DNA from: Stutzerimonas azotifigens DSM 17556
Lineage (GTDB): Bacteria > Pseudomonadota > Gammaproteobacteria > Pseudomonadales > Pseudomonadaceae
NCBI RefSeq assembly: GCF_000425625.1
Contig: NZ_AUDU01000046.1
Location: 1-64,000, forward strand
DNA length: 64,000 nt
Direction: 5' to 3'
Under the pieces are notes generated by a model, which was given only the letters and a program-made list of their open reading frames with translations, had not been told where the DNA came from and made no database searches. Of the stretch, positions 27,343 to 35,826 are shown in pieces (position 1 is the stretch's first letter; every line of letters begins with the position of its first letter). A program made the position numbers and the translations under genes.

Positions 27343-28638
27343 ATGCTGGAAAAGCTGTTCCAACTGAAGGCGCACCAGACCACGGTGCGCACCGAGATCC
27401 TCGCCGGTCTCACCACCTTCCTCACGATGGCCTACATCCTGTTCGTCAACCCCAGCATCCTCGCCGAAACCGGCATGGATCACGGCGCGGTGTTCGTCGC
27501 CACCTGCCTGGCCGCGGCCATCGGCTCGGCGATCATGGGGCTGCTGGCGAACTACCCGATCGCCCTGGCGCCGGGCATGGGTCTGAACGCCTTCTTCACC
27601 TACACCGTGGTGCTGACCATGGGCTACACCTGGCAGACGGCGCTGGGTGCGGTGTTCCTCTCGGGCGCGATCTTCTTCCTGCTGTCGATCTTCAAGATCC
27701 GCGAGTGGATCATCCACAGCATCCCGCTGGCCCTGCGCTCGGGCATCGCCGCGGGCATCGGCCTGTTCCTGGCGATCATCGCGCTGAAGAACGCCGGAAT
27801 CGTGGTGGACAACCCGGCGACCCTGGTCGGCCTCGGTGACCTCTCCGCCGGCGGCCCGCTGCTCGCCTGCCTGGGCTTCTTCCTGATCGCCGCGCTGGCC
27901 TACCGGCGCGTCACCGGCGCGGTGATGATCGGCATCCTGCTGGTCACCGGGCTGTCGATCCTGTTCGGGCTGTCCGAACTCGACGGCGTGGTGTCCATGC
28001 CGCCGTCGCTGGCGCCGACCTTCATGCAGCTGGACCTGGCCGGCGCGCTGGACATCGGCCTGCTCAGCGTGATCTTCGCCTTCCTCTTCGTCGACCTGTT
28101 CGACACCTCCGGCACCCTGGTCGGGGTGGCGCAGAAGGCCGACCTGCTGGACAAGGACGGCCGCATGCCCAAGCTCGGCCGCGCGCTGCTGGCCGACAGC
28201 ACCGCGACCATGGCCGGCGCCGCGCTCGGCACCTCGACCACCACCAGCTACATCGAATCGGCTGCCGGCATCAGCTCCGGCGGGCGCACCGGCCTGACCG
28301 CCTGCGTGGTGGCCGTGCTGTTCCTGCTCAGCCTGTTCTTCGCGCCGCTGGCCGGCGCGGTGCCGGCCTACGCCACGGCACCGGCGCTGCTGTTCGTCGC
28401 CGTGCTGATGATGAGCAGCCTGGCGCAGATCGACTGGGACGACCTGACCGTCGCCGCGCCGGTGGCCATCGCGGCGCTGGCCATGCCACTGACCTTCTCG
28501 ATCGCCAACGGCATCGCCTTCGGCTTCATCGCCTGGACCGCGATCAAGCTGCTGGCCGGCCGCTGGCGCGAGCTGAGCCCGGCGCTGGTGATCCTCTCGG
28601 TGCTGTTCGTGATCAAGCTGGGCTGGTTCAACGGCTGA
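27343..28638 (+). CDS. NCS2-family purine permease, AzgA-like
   Basis: A 431-residue inner-membrane protein with 12 or more hydrophobic segments. Its start (MLEKLFQLKAHQTTVRTEILAGLTTFLTMAYILFVNP, given here in part by residues 1-20 and the TTFLTMAYIL core) and the FLFVDLFDTSGTLVGVA and TSTTTSYIESAAGI motifs mark the AzgA branch of the NCS2/NAT superfamily, usually guanine/hypoxanthine or adenine transporters. The exact substrate is not determined. GGGGGAT lies ahead of ATG 27343, which fits the family start better than the frame opening at 27283. Confidence 0.88.
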   Translation: MLEKLFQLKAHQTTVRTEILAGLTTFLTMAYILFVNPSILAETGMDHGAVFVATCLAAAIGSAIMGLLANYPIALAPGMGLNAFFTYTVVLTMGYTWQTALGAVFLSGAIFFLLSIFKIREWIIHSIPLALRSGIAAGIGLFLAIIALKNAGIVVDNPATLVGLGDLSAGGPLLACLGFFLIAALAYRRVTGAVMIGILLVTGLSILFGLSELDGVVSMPPSLAPTFMQLDLAGALDIGLLSVIFAFLFVDLFDTSGTLVGVAQKADLLDKDGRMPKLGRALLADSTATMAGAALGTSTTTSYIESAAGISSGGRTGLTACVVAVLFLLSLFFAPLAGAVPAYATAPALLFVAVLMMSSLAQIDWDDLTVAAPVAIAALAMPLTFSIANGIAFGFIAWTAIKLLAGRWRELSPALVILSVLFVIKLGWFNG

Positions 28639-28662
28639 GGCGCGGCCGTCAACGCCATGTCT

Positions 28663-28731
28663 GGTGGGCTGAAGCGGAACGCCGCCCGGCCCACCCTACG
28701 GGGGTAGGGTTCGGGTGGGCTTCAGCCCACC
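28663..28731. repeat. GGTGGGCT-type palindromic repeats upstream of trmA
   Basis: A diverged unit starting GGTGGGCTGAAGCGG (28663-28700) is followed by GGGTGGGCTTCAGCCCACC (28713-28731). The second is identical in its 19-base core to the palindrome at 205-223 before miaB. The cluster sits between the permease stop and the trmA promoter and could also help end permease transcripts. Confidence 0.65.
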
Positions 28732-28766
28732 ATCTCGCCCGCGAGTCGGCACGCATCGCCGGCGCC

Positions 28767-28795
28767 CTGACAAGACCGGCCTCCCCCCGTACAAT
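28767..28795 (+). promoter_or_regulatory. Sigma-70-like promoter for trmA
   Basis: CTGACA (28767-28772), a 17-bp spacer and TACAAT (28790-28795) make a good match to the sigma-70 consensus, about 80 bases before the trmA start. This suggests trmA is transcribed on its own. Confidence 0.6.
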
Positions 28796-28877
28796 CGGCG
28801 CCCCGCCGTGAGCGGGCTCCCGTCCTCGACTGCCGCGCGGCCTGCCGCCGGCCATCACCACGCAAGCGGCCGCCGCC

Positions 28878-29966
28878 ATGACCCGTCCTCACTTCGATCC
28901 CTCGACCTACGACGCCCAGCTCGCCGAGAAGACCGCCCGACTGGTCGAGCTGCTGGCGCCCTTCGCCGCGCCCGAGCCCGAGGTGTTCGCCTCGCCCCCC
29001 GAGCACTACCGGCTGCGCGCCGAATTCCGCCTGTGGCGCGAGGGTGACCAACGCCACTACGCCATGTTCGAGCCGGGCGACAAGCACACGCCGATCCTGC
29101 TCGAGGACTTCCCCGTGGCCAGCCTGCGCATCAATGAGCTGATGGCGCCGCTGAAGGCCGCCTGGCAGGCCAGCGAGGCGCTGAGCCTCAAGCTGTTCCA
29201 GGTCGAATTCCTCACTACCCTGGCCGGCGACGCGCTGGTCACTCTCGCCTACCACCGGCCGCTGGACGACGCCTGGCAGACCGATGCCGAGCGCCTGGCG
29301 GTGACGCTCGGCGCCAGCATCGTCGGCCGCTCGCGCGGCCAGTGCCGGGTGATCGGCCGCGACTACGTGGAGGAAGCGCTGGAAGTGGCCGGGCGCATCT
29401 ACCGCTACCGGCAGCCGGAGGGCGCGTTCACCCAGCCGAACGGCGAAGTCAACCGCCGCATGCTGGCCTGGGCCTTCGACGCCCTGGGCGAGCGCCAGGA
29501 CGACCTGCTCGAATTGTATTGCGGCAACGGCAACTTCACTCTGCCGCTGTCGACCCGCGTGCGCCGGGTGCTGGCCACCGAGATCAGCAAGAGCTCGGTG
29601 AACGCCGCGCTGGCCAACCTGGCCGACAACGCCATCGACAACGTCACCCTGGTGCGGCTGTCCGCCGAGGAGCTGACCCAGGCGCTGAACGAGGTCCGTC
29701 CGTTCCGCCGGCTGTCCGGCATCGACCTGAAGGGCTACGAATTCGGCACGCTGTTCGTCGACCCGCCGCGCGCCGGCATGGACCCGGACACCTGCGAACT
29801 GGCCCGGCGCTTCGGGCGTATCCTGTACATTTCCTGCAACCCGGAAACGCTGGCGGCGAACATCGCCCAGCTGCAGGACACCCACCGCATCGCACGCTGC
29901 GCGCTGTTCGACCAGTTTCCTTACACCCACCACATGGAAAGCGGGGTGCTGCTGGAGCGGCGTTAG
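28878..29966 (+). CDS. trmA: tRNA (uracil-54 C5)-methyltransferase
   Basis: TrmA makes ribothymidine at position 54 of the T-loop. The 362-residue length is usual. The SAM site [14 protein letters not shown] is at 211-223, [10 protein letters not shown] at 293-302, and the nucleophilic cysteine C320 lies in [13 protein letters not shown]. Bacterial TrmA lacks the RlmD-type TRAM domain and iron-sulphur cluster, as here. The start [15 protein letters not shown] matches relatives. Confidence 0.96.
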   Translation: MTRPHFDPSTYDAQLAEKTARLVELLAPFAAPEPEVFASPPEHYRLRAEFRLWREGDQRHYAMFEPGDKHTPILLEDFPVASLRINELMAPLKAAWQASEALSLKLFQVEFLTTLAGDALVTLAYHRPLDDAWQTDAERLAVTLGASIVGRSRGQCRVIGRDYVEEALEVAGRIYRYRQPEGAFTQPNGEVNRRMLAWAFDALGERQDDLLELYCGNGNFTLPLSTRVRRVLATEISKSSVNAALANLADNAIDNVTLVRLSAEELTQALNEVRPFRRLSGIDLKGYEFGTLFVDPPRAGMDPDTCELARRFGRILYISCNPETLAANIAQLQDTHRIARCALFDQFPYTHHMESGVLLERR

Positions 29967-30016
29967 GGGCTTGCCGGGTTTCAGCGGGCCAGCCAAACGG
30001 CTGGCCGCACGGGCCG

Positions 30017-30574
30017 CTAATCCGGCCGGCGCGGCTCTTCGGGGGCGTCGGTCAGCATGGCGGGCGCGTCCCGGTGGTCGTCGTCCGGACCGGGGTCGTC
30101 CGAGGGCGCATCGCCAAGGCGGAACGGCTGCGGCTCCTCGTCGACCAGGCGCCGGGTGGGCGGCGGCACCGGCTCGGCATCCGGCTCCGGTCGCTCGCGT
30201 ATCACCAGCCAGGCCAGCGCGGCGAGCAGGGCTGCCACGACACGATAGAGCAGCGACAGCAGGTCGAAGCCGGCCAATTCGCCGCCGTCCAGCCACAGCG
30301 AGCCGAACCGCCCCGCCACCAGCGCGATCATGACGAACACCAGCATCATCAGCGCCGGCCGCGCGCGCACCTCGTCCCGCGCGGCCCAGAGCAGGAAGAG
30401 TCCCAGCCCCAGCTGCAGGCCGCCGTAATACACGCGCATGTGGCTGACGGACGCGCTTTCCATCAGCAACATGCCGTTGAGGTTGGCCATCTCGTAGGGG
30501 CGGACCCAGTAGGCCAGGCTGAAGCCCAGCATGACCACCGCCTGTATATACAGCACGATCCTGGCGAATCGCAT
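30017..30574 (-). CDS. DUF4345-type four-helix membrane protein
   Basis: The 185-residue product begins with a hydrophobic helix (about 5-24) and has three more (about 50-65, 72-92 and 105-127), with MRVYYGGLQLGLGLFLLWAA typical of the DUF4345 group. A Pro/Asp-rich, probably disordered cytoplasmic tail of about 50 residues follows. Function is unknown. ATG 30574 fits because MRFARIVLYIQAVVM is a normal membrane-protein start; the reading frame extends far upstream without similarity. Confidence 0.75.
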   Translation of the reverse strand: MRFARIVLYIQAVVMLGFSLAYWVRPYEMANLNGMLLMESASVSHMRVYYGGLQLGLGLFLLWAARDEVRARPALMMLVFVMIALVAGRFGSLWLDGGELAGFDLLSLLYRVVAALLAALAWLVIRERPEPDAEPVPPPTRRLVDEEPQPFRLGDAPSDDPGPDDDHRDAPAMLTDAPEEPRRPD

Positions 30575-30764
30575 GGAGCTCTCCCAAGGCAGCCGCACCG
30601 CTGCGGGGCAGCGGCACGGTGAGTGAAAAGACCCGACAAACGGCATTTCGTTCGCCCGTGGTCTCCGCCGCCGTGCGCAAGTCGGTCTGCCGCTGCGACA
30701 ACCGGACCGTGCCACCCGAGCGGTCCAGCCGCTATGCTGGGGCGCCCTCAACAAGGAGCCCGTC

Positions 30765-31199
30765 ATGCGCCGCCTACTGCTCATCGCCACCCTGTTCGCC
30801 GGTTTCGTCCAGGCCGCCGAGCCCCTGACCATCGACGTCCACCGCGACCCCAGCTGCGGCTGCTGCAAGGCCTGGATCAAGCATCTGGAGGCCAACGGCT
30901 TCGAGGTGCACGACCATGTGGAGCAGGACATGGCCGCCGTCAAGACGCGCCTCGGCGTGCCGCACCGCCTCGGCTCCTGCCATACCGGCGTGATCGATGG
31001 CAAGTTCGTCGAGGGCCACGTGCCGGCCCGCGACATCCTCGCCCTGCGCCAGCGCGACGACCTGCTCGGCGCCGCGGTGCCCGGCATGCCGGCCGGCTCG
31101 CCGGGCATGGAAATGGGCGATCGCCAGCAGCCCTACCAGGTGGTCGGCGTGACCCGCGAGGGCCAGGAGCAGGTGCTGGCCGACTACCCGGCCCGCTGA
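30765..31199 (+). CDS. DUF411 periplasmic metal-binding protein
   Basis: A 144-residue secreted protein: signal peptide 1-18 (MRRLLLIATLFAGFVQAA), then the DUF411 domain with CGCC at 31-34, the SCHTG pair C72/H73 and the H85-containing EGHVP. DUF411 proteins are often found with copper-handling genes and probably bind copper or another soft metal; no copper genes are next to this one. A TATGCT at 30733-30738 may be its -10 element. Confidence 0.85.
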   Translation: MRRLLLIATLFAGFVQAAEPLTIDVHRDPSCGCCKAWIKHLEANGFEVHDHVEQDMAAVKTRLGVPHRLGSCHTGVIDGKFVEGHVPARDILALRQRDDLLGAAVPGMPAGSPGMEMGDRQQPYQVVGVTREGQEQVLADYPAR

Positions 31200-31370
31200 T
31201 CGTCCCCCGCCGGGGCGACAGCGTCCCCGGCGGCGCCCTTCCACCCGAACCGGCCGCGCGCCTCGCGCCGCCCGGCGAACCTTTCGCGCCCGCCCAGGGT
31301 CGTTTTCTCCGAGGGCCGTGCCGATGTCGGCCGTGCATCATCCATCGTGCCCGACTTCGAGGAGATTCCA

Positions 31371-32243
31371 ATGCGCTGGCAGAAGGCTCGTCGCAGCGAC
31401 AACGTGGTGGACGCCCGCGGGCGCTCCGGCCGAGGCCTGCGTGTCGGCGGCGGACTGGGCCTCGGCGGCATCGCCGTGGTGGTGGTGCTCAGCCTGCTGA
31501 TGGGCCAGGACCCGCTGCAGGTGCTCGACCAGCTCGCCGGCGAAGGCGCCGGCGTGCAACCCGCGCCGACCCAGCAGGTCGGGCCGCCGCCGGTGGCCGA
31601 CCCCGAGACCGAATTCGTCCGCGCCATCCTCGGCGACACCGAGGACACCTGGGCCGCCCTCTTCGCCCAGGCCGGCGAGCAGTACCGCGAGCCGCGGCTG
31701 GTGCTGTTCCGCCAGGGCGTGAACTCCGCCTGCGGCTTCGCCAGCTCCGCCACCGGCCCCTTCTACTGCCCCGGCGACGAGCAGGTCTACCTCGACCTCA
31801 GCTTCTTCCAGGAGATGGAGCAGCGCTTCGCCGCCGCCGGCGATTTCGCCCAGGCCTACGTGATCGCCCATGAGGTCGGCCATCACGTGCAGACCCTGCT
31901 CGGCGTTTCCGAACGCATCCAGGCCGCGCGCCAGCGCGGGGTACGCCTGGAGGGCGACAATGGCCTGCTGGTACGGCAGGAATTGCAGGCCGACTGCCTG
32001 GCCGGGGTCTGGGCGCATCACGCGCAGCGCCGACACCAGTGGCTGGAGCCGGGCGACCTGGAGGAAGCCCTGGGCGCGGCCAACGCGATCGGCGACGACC
32101 GCCTGCAACAGCGCAGCAGCGGGCAGGTGGTGCCGGACGCCTTCACCCACGGTACCTCGGAGCAGCGGGTGCGCTGGTTCCGCACCGGTTTCGAGCGCGG
32201 CGAACCCGGCGCCTGCGATACCTTCGGCGCCGGCTCGCTGTAG
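31371..32243 (+). CDS. YpfJ-type neutral zinc metallopeptidase, membrane anchored
   Basis: The 290-residue product has an N-terminal basic stretch, one membrane anchor (about 26-44), a low-complexity linker (55-78) and a peptidase domain with HEVGHH at 167-172 and QELQADC near 203-209, which supplies the likely third zinc ligand. This is the zinc-metallopeptidase family containing E. coli YpfJ. Substrate is unknown. ATG 31371 starts MRWQKARRSDNV as in relatives. It ends 3 nt from the stop of the convergent HAD gene. Confidence 0.87.
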   Translation: MRWQKARRSDNVVDARGRSGRGLRVGGGLGLGGIAVVVVLSLLMGQDPLQVLDQLAGEGAGVQPAPTQQVGPPPVADPETEFVRAILGDTEDTWAALFAQAGEQYREPRLVLFRQGVNSACGFASSATGPFYCPGDEQVYLDLSFFQEMEQRFAAAGDFAQAYVIAHEVGHHVQTLLGVSERIQAARQRGVRLEGDNGLLVRQELQADCLAGVWAHHAQRRHQWLEPGDLEEALGAANAIGDDRLQQRSSGQVVPDAFTHGTSEQRVRWFRTGFERGEPGACDTFGAGSL

Positions 32244-32246
32244 TAG

Positions 32247-32846
32247 CTACCAGTTGGCCTGCAGCTGGCGCAGCAGCGCCGCGCAATCCTCGGCATGCAG
32301 GTCGGTCAGGTCCGGCCAGGGGTTGTCCGGGCTGTTGACCAGCACGCCGCGGGCACCGGCGGCGCGTGCGCATTGCAGGTCGAAGCGGTAGTCGCCGACC
32401 ATCACCAGCTCGGATGCCGGCACGGCCCAGCAGTCCGCCAGCTTCAGCAGGCCGCCCGGGTCGGGCTTCGGCGGCGCCTCGTCACGGCCGAGCACGTCGC
32501 CCTCGGCGAAACAGTCGCCCATGCCCACCGCCGCCAGGGTCACCAGCGCCAGCTCGCGGGCGTTGCGCGTCAGCAGGCCGAGCCGGCAGCCGCGCGCCCG
32601 CAGCGCATGCAGCAATTCCCGCGCGCCGCCGGCCGGACGCGCCGCATAGGCCAGCTCACGCTCGTGCTCCAGCAGCCAGGCGCGCTTGGGCGCGGCCTCC
32701 GCGGCCGGCAGCCGGGCCAGGTGCTCGAGGATGTCCTCCTCCGGCGGGATGTCCAGCGCACGGCGAATCGCGGCGAAATCGTGTACGGCAATGGTCAGGG
32801 TGCCGTCCATGTCGAACACCCAGTGCCGCGCGTCGGCGAAGCTCAT
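32247..32846 (-). CDS. HAD-superfamily hydrolase (phosphatase, substrate unknown)
   Basis: A 199-residue HAD-IA protein. Motif I DMDGT is at 12-16, motif II is the threonine of LGLLTRNA, motif III is the lysine of PPKPDP, and motif IV is MVGDYRFDLQCA. The helical cap lies between motifs I and II (about 25-85). The layout resembles phosphoglycolate phosphatase-like enzymes, but the substrate cannot be told. Its ATG overlaps the tesB stop by 4 nt, so the two genes are coupled. Confidence 0.88.
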   Translation of the reverse strand: MSFADARHWVFDMDGTLTIAVHDFAAIRRALDIPPEEDILEHLARLPAAEAAPKRAWLLEHERELAYAARPAGGARELLHALRARGCRLGLLTRNARELALVTLAAVGMGDCFAEGDVLGRDEAPPKPDPGGLLKLADCWAVPASELVMVGDYRFDLQCARAAGARGVLVNSPDNPWPDLTDLHAEDCAALLRQLQANW

Positions 32847-33712
32847 TTCGCCTCGCCGCGCTGGCGCATCAGCCCTTCCTGCGCCACCGAGGCCACCAGT
32901 TGGCCCTGGCGGTTGAAAATGCTACCGCGGGCGAAGCCGCGGCCGGCGCCGGCCCAGGGCGAGTCGGAGGTGTACAGCAGCCACTCGTCGACGCGCAGGT
33001 CGCGGTGGAACCAGATCGCGTGGTCGAGGCTGGCGAGCTGCATGTGGGGCTGCCAGAAGGTCACCGCATGCGGCTGCAGCGCGGTGCCGATGAAGCCGAA
33101 GTCCGAGGCGTAGGCCAGCAGGTACTTGTGCAGCGCCGGAATGTCTGCGAGCCGGCCATCGGCGCGGAACCAGACGTGCTTGATCGGTTCCATGGGCTCC
33201 GGTTTCAGCGGGTTCTGGTAGGTAACGGGGCGAATCTCGATCGGCTTGGGACAGAGGAACTTCTCGCGCATCTTCTCCGGCATCAGGTGCGCGACCTGCG
33301 CAGCCAGTTCCATTTCGGTCGGCAGGCCTTCGGGCCCCACCACCTCGGGCATCGGCAGCTGGTGCTCGAAGCTTTCCTCGTCGATCTGGAACGAGGCGCT
33401 GCAGGTGAAGATGGTCTGGCCCTTCTGCACCGCGCTGACGCGGCGGGTGGTGAAACTGCCGCCGTCACGCACCCGGTCGACCAGGTAGACCACCGGCAGC
33501 TGGGCATCGCCGGGGCGCAGGAAGTAGCCGTGCAGCGAGTGCACGTGGCGCTCCGGGGCGACCGTCTGGCTGGCGGCCGAGAGCGCCTGGCCGAGCACCT
33601 GGCCGCCGAACAGCTGGCGGAAGCCCAGGTCCTGGCTGTTGCCGCGGAACAGGTTCTCTTCGATCGGCTCCAGCGTCAGCAGCTCCACCAGGGCTTCGAG
33701 TATCTGGGACAT
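32843..33712 (-). CDS. tesB: Acyl-CoA thioesterase II
   Basis: TesB hydrolyses medium and long acyl-CoA to free fatty acid and CoA. The 289-residue double-hotdog protein shows NLFRGNSQDLGFRQLFGGQ, VHSLHGYFLRPGD, SFTTRRVSAVQ and LLAYASDFGF (with the catalytic aspartate) followed by SLDHAIWFHRD. ATG 33712 gives the family start MSQILEALVELL. It is divergent from the deacetylase-like gene over 253 bp and leads tesB-HAD. Confidence 0.95.
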   Translation of the reverse strand: MSQILEALVELLTLEPIEENLFRGNSQDLGFRQLFGGQVLGQALSAASQTVAPERHVHSLHGYFLRPGDAQLPVVYLVDRVRDGGSFTTRRVSAVQKGQTIFTCSASFQIDEESFEHQLPMPEVVGPEGLPTEMELAAQVAHLMPEKMREKFLCPKPIEIRPVTYQNPLKPEPMEPIKHVWFRADGRLADIPALHKYLLAYASDFGFIGTALQPHAVTFWQPHMQLASLDHAIWFHRDLRVDEWLLYTSDSPWAGAGRGFARGSIFNRQGQLVASVAQEGLMRQRGEAK

Positions 33713-33965
33713 TCTGGCTTCCTTGAATTGGGGCACGGGGCAAGCGCGCAATGGTACGGTTTCGTCAGGGTGCGCTCCAGTCGGGGGCCGTCTCGGCCCG
33801 CAGCCGCAGCGGGTGGCCGGGCGGCGAACGCATCCGGTGTCACCCGATACCGATGCAGATTCGATGCCTGCCCGACCTGCGGCTTCAGCCGTTCGGCCGT
33901 CGGGGCGCCTTGAGGACGGCGGGGAGCGGCGGCCATACTGGCGCGCCGCATCCGAGACGACGCAC

Positions 33966-34886
33966 ATGCCCTTGCCGCTGGTCTACCACGAGGACTACAG
34001 CCCGCCGCTGCCGGCCGGTCACCGGTTCCCCATGGAGAAGTTCCGGCTGTTGCGCGATCACCTGGTCGACAGCGGTTTGACCACCGACGCCGCGCTGTTG
34101 CGCCCCGAGCTCTGCCCGCGCGAGCTGCTCACCCTCGCCCACGAGCCGGGCTATGTCGACCGCTACTGCAGCGGCGAGATGACCTGCGAGGAACTGCGCC
34201 GCCTCGGCCTGCCCTGGAGCGAGGCACTGGCGCGGCGCACCGTGCGCGCGGTGGGCGGTTCGCTGCTGGCCGCCGAACTGGCGCTCGAGCACGGGCTGGC
34301 CTGCCACCTGGCCGGCGGCACGCACCACGCGCACCGCGATCACGCCTCGGGCTTCTGCATCTTCAACGACCTGGCGATCATCGCCCTGTCGCTGCTGGAA
34401 AGCGGCCGCGTCGATCGCGTGCTGATCTTCGACTGCGACGTGCACCAGGGCGACGGCACCGCGCGCCTGCTGGAGCAGGTGCCGGACGCGGTCACCGTGT
34501 CGCTGCACTGCGAGAAGAACTTCCCCGCGCGCAAGGCCCGCAGCGACTGGGACATCGGATTGGCGCCGGGGCTCGGCGACGAGGCCTACCTGCGGGTGGT
34601 CGACGACGTGCTCGGCTACCTGCTGCCGCTGTACCAGCCGGACCTGGTGCTCTACGACGCCGGCGTGGACGTGCACCGCGACGACGCCCTGGGCCTGCTG
34701 CAACTCACCGACGCCGGCCTGGCCGCCCGCGACTCGCGGGTGATCGACCACTGCCTGGGCCGCGACATCCCGGTGGTGGGCGTGATCGGCGGCGGCTACG
34801 ACAGGGACCGCGCCGCCCTCGCCCGCCGCCACGGCATCCTCCACCACAGCGCCAGCCAGCTGTGGGCGGAGCGCGGGCTCGGCTGA
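33966..34886 (+). CDS. Histone-deacetylase-superfamily zinc hydrolase
   Basis: A 306-residue arginase/deacetylase-fold enzyme. The paired histidines GGTHHAH are at 118-124, the metal site FDCDVHQGDGT at 155-165 (D158 and H160), a further aspartate follows in VLYDAGVDVH, and the active-site tyrosine lies in GGGYDRD. Bacterial members deacetylate acetylated polyamines, lysines or small molecules; the substrate here is unknown. ATG 33966 is chosen because upstream codons overlap tesB's leader and show no similarity. Confidence 0.88.
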   Translation: MPLPLVYHEDYSPPLPAGHRFPMEKFRLLRDHLVDSGLTTDAALLRPELCPRELLTLAHEPGYVDRYCSGEMTCEELRRLGLPWSEALARRTVRAVGGSLLAAELALEHGLACHLAGGTHHAHRDHASGFCIFNDLAIIALSLLESGRVDRVLIFDCDVHQGDGTARLLEQVPDAVTVSLHCEKNFPARKARSDWDIGLAPGLGDEAYLRVVDDVLGYLLPLYQPDLVLYDAGVDVHRDDALGLLQLTDAGLAARDSRVIDHCLGRDIPVVGVIGGGYDRDRAALARRHGILHHSASQLWAERGLG

Positions 34887-34915
34887 TTCGCGTCTGGATG
34901 CATCGAGGGCCAACC

Positions 34916-34942
34916 GTCGTACCGGCGCAGGCCGGTACCCAG
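34916..34942. repeat. GTCGTACCGGCGCAGGCCGG element
   Basis: This palindromic unit (ACCGGC/GCCGGT arms) lies 30 bases past the deacetylase gene; near-identical units lie at 37077-37105 and 37291-37317. The rest of the 237-bp gap (34943-35123) holds no gene that I recognise. Confidence 0.7.
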
Positions 34943-35123
34943 CGGGGCAACGCAGATGCTTCGCAAGCCACGGCCCCCCTCGAGCGCACGGACGAACCGG
35001 CCGACGGAACTTCCTTCGCGGCGCAGAACCCCAATTCAACGACAGCTGCGCTTCGTCATCCGATCGCCAGTGCACTGGCGACCACCTACCCGTGCCGCGT
35101 TCATAAGAACAAGGGGTCACCCG

Positions 35124-35756
35124 ATGCCTTCAACCAATACGCTGCCGCCCGTCCGCTCCCGCTCGTCCCGCCCCGATCACGCCTGGGGCGCGGTGTTCGC
35201 CGGCCTGGTGCTGGCGCTGGCCGTTTCGCTTTTACTGCACCTGCTCGGCCTGGCGATCGGCCTGGCCAGCCTGGAGCCACTCGCGGAGAACGCTCCGTTC
35301 GCCGGCCTGCTCAGCGCCGCCGGCCTGTGGTCGCTGCTCACCGCAATGCTGGCGCTGGCGATTGGCGGTTTCGTCGCCGGGCGTCTGGCGCCGCGGCACG
35401 GCCTGCTGCACGGGTTGCTGGTATGGGCAGTGTCGGCGCTGGCGGCCGTCTACCTGCTGACCAGCCTGGCGGGCTCGCTCGGTGCCGCCGGTGCCAGCCT
35501 GCAGGCGATGGGCGCGGACCTCTCGGCCCTGATGCCGCAGGCCGCGCAGCCGGTCCCGGAAGCAGGCGCAGGCGCCCCGGACGCCACTGCCCAGCTGCGC
35601 CGGCCTGACGAGCAGAGTGCCCGCGTGCTCGGCGAAGCGGCGGCCGAGCGCGCCTCGCAGGTGAGCTGGGCGCTGCTGATCGTGCTGCTGGTCAAGGCGG
35701 TGATCGCGGCCCTGGCCGGCGCCCTCGGCCAACGCAGCCGACGCCGGGAGGCCTGA
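35124..35756 (+). CDS. Membrane protein of unknown function
   Basis: The 210-residue product has hydrophobic segments at about residues 20-45, 63-83, 90-112 and 180-200, with an Ala/Gln/Pro-rich soluble stretch between the third and fourth. I recognise no motif. ATG 35124 follows AAGGGG and gives a short polar start (MPSTNTLPPVR). It ends 70 bp before the flavoprotein gene and is on the same strand; co-transcription is possible. Confidence 0.7.
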   Translation: MPSTNTLPPVRSRSSRPDHAWGAVFAGLVLALAVSLLLHLLGLAIGLASLEPLAENAPFAGLLSAAGLWSLLTAMLALAIGGFVAGRLAPRHGLLHGLLVWAVSALAAVYLLTSLAGSLGAAGASLQAMGADLSALMPQAAQPVPEAGAGAPDATAQLRRPDEQSARVLGEAAAERASQVSWALLIVLLVKAVIAALAGALGQRSRRREA

Positions 35757-35826
35757 CCGGCCGCGTCGCCTGCGCGGCGGGCAGCCGCTAGAATGTGCGC
35801 CCTTCGCGAACAAGGGCGCACCGGCC

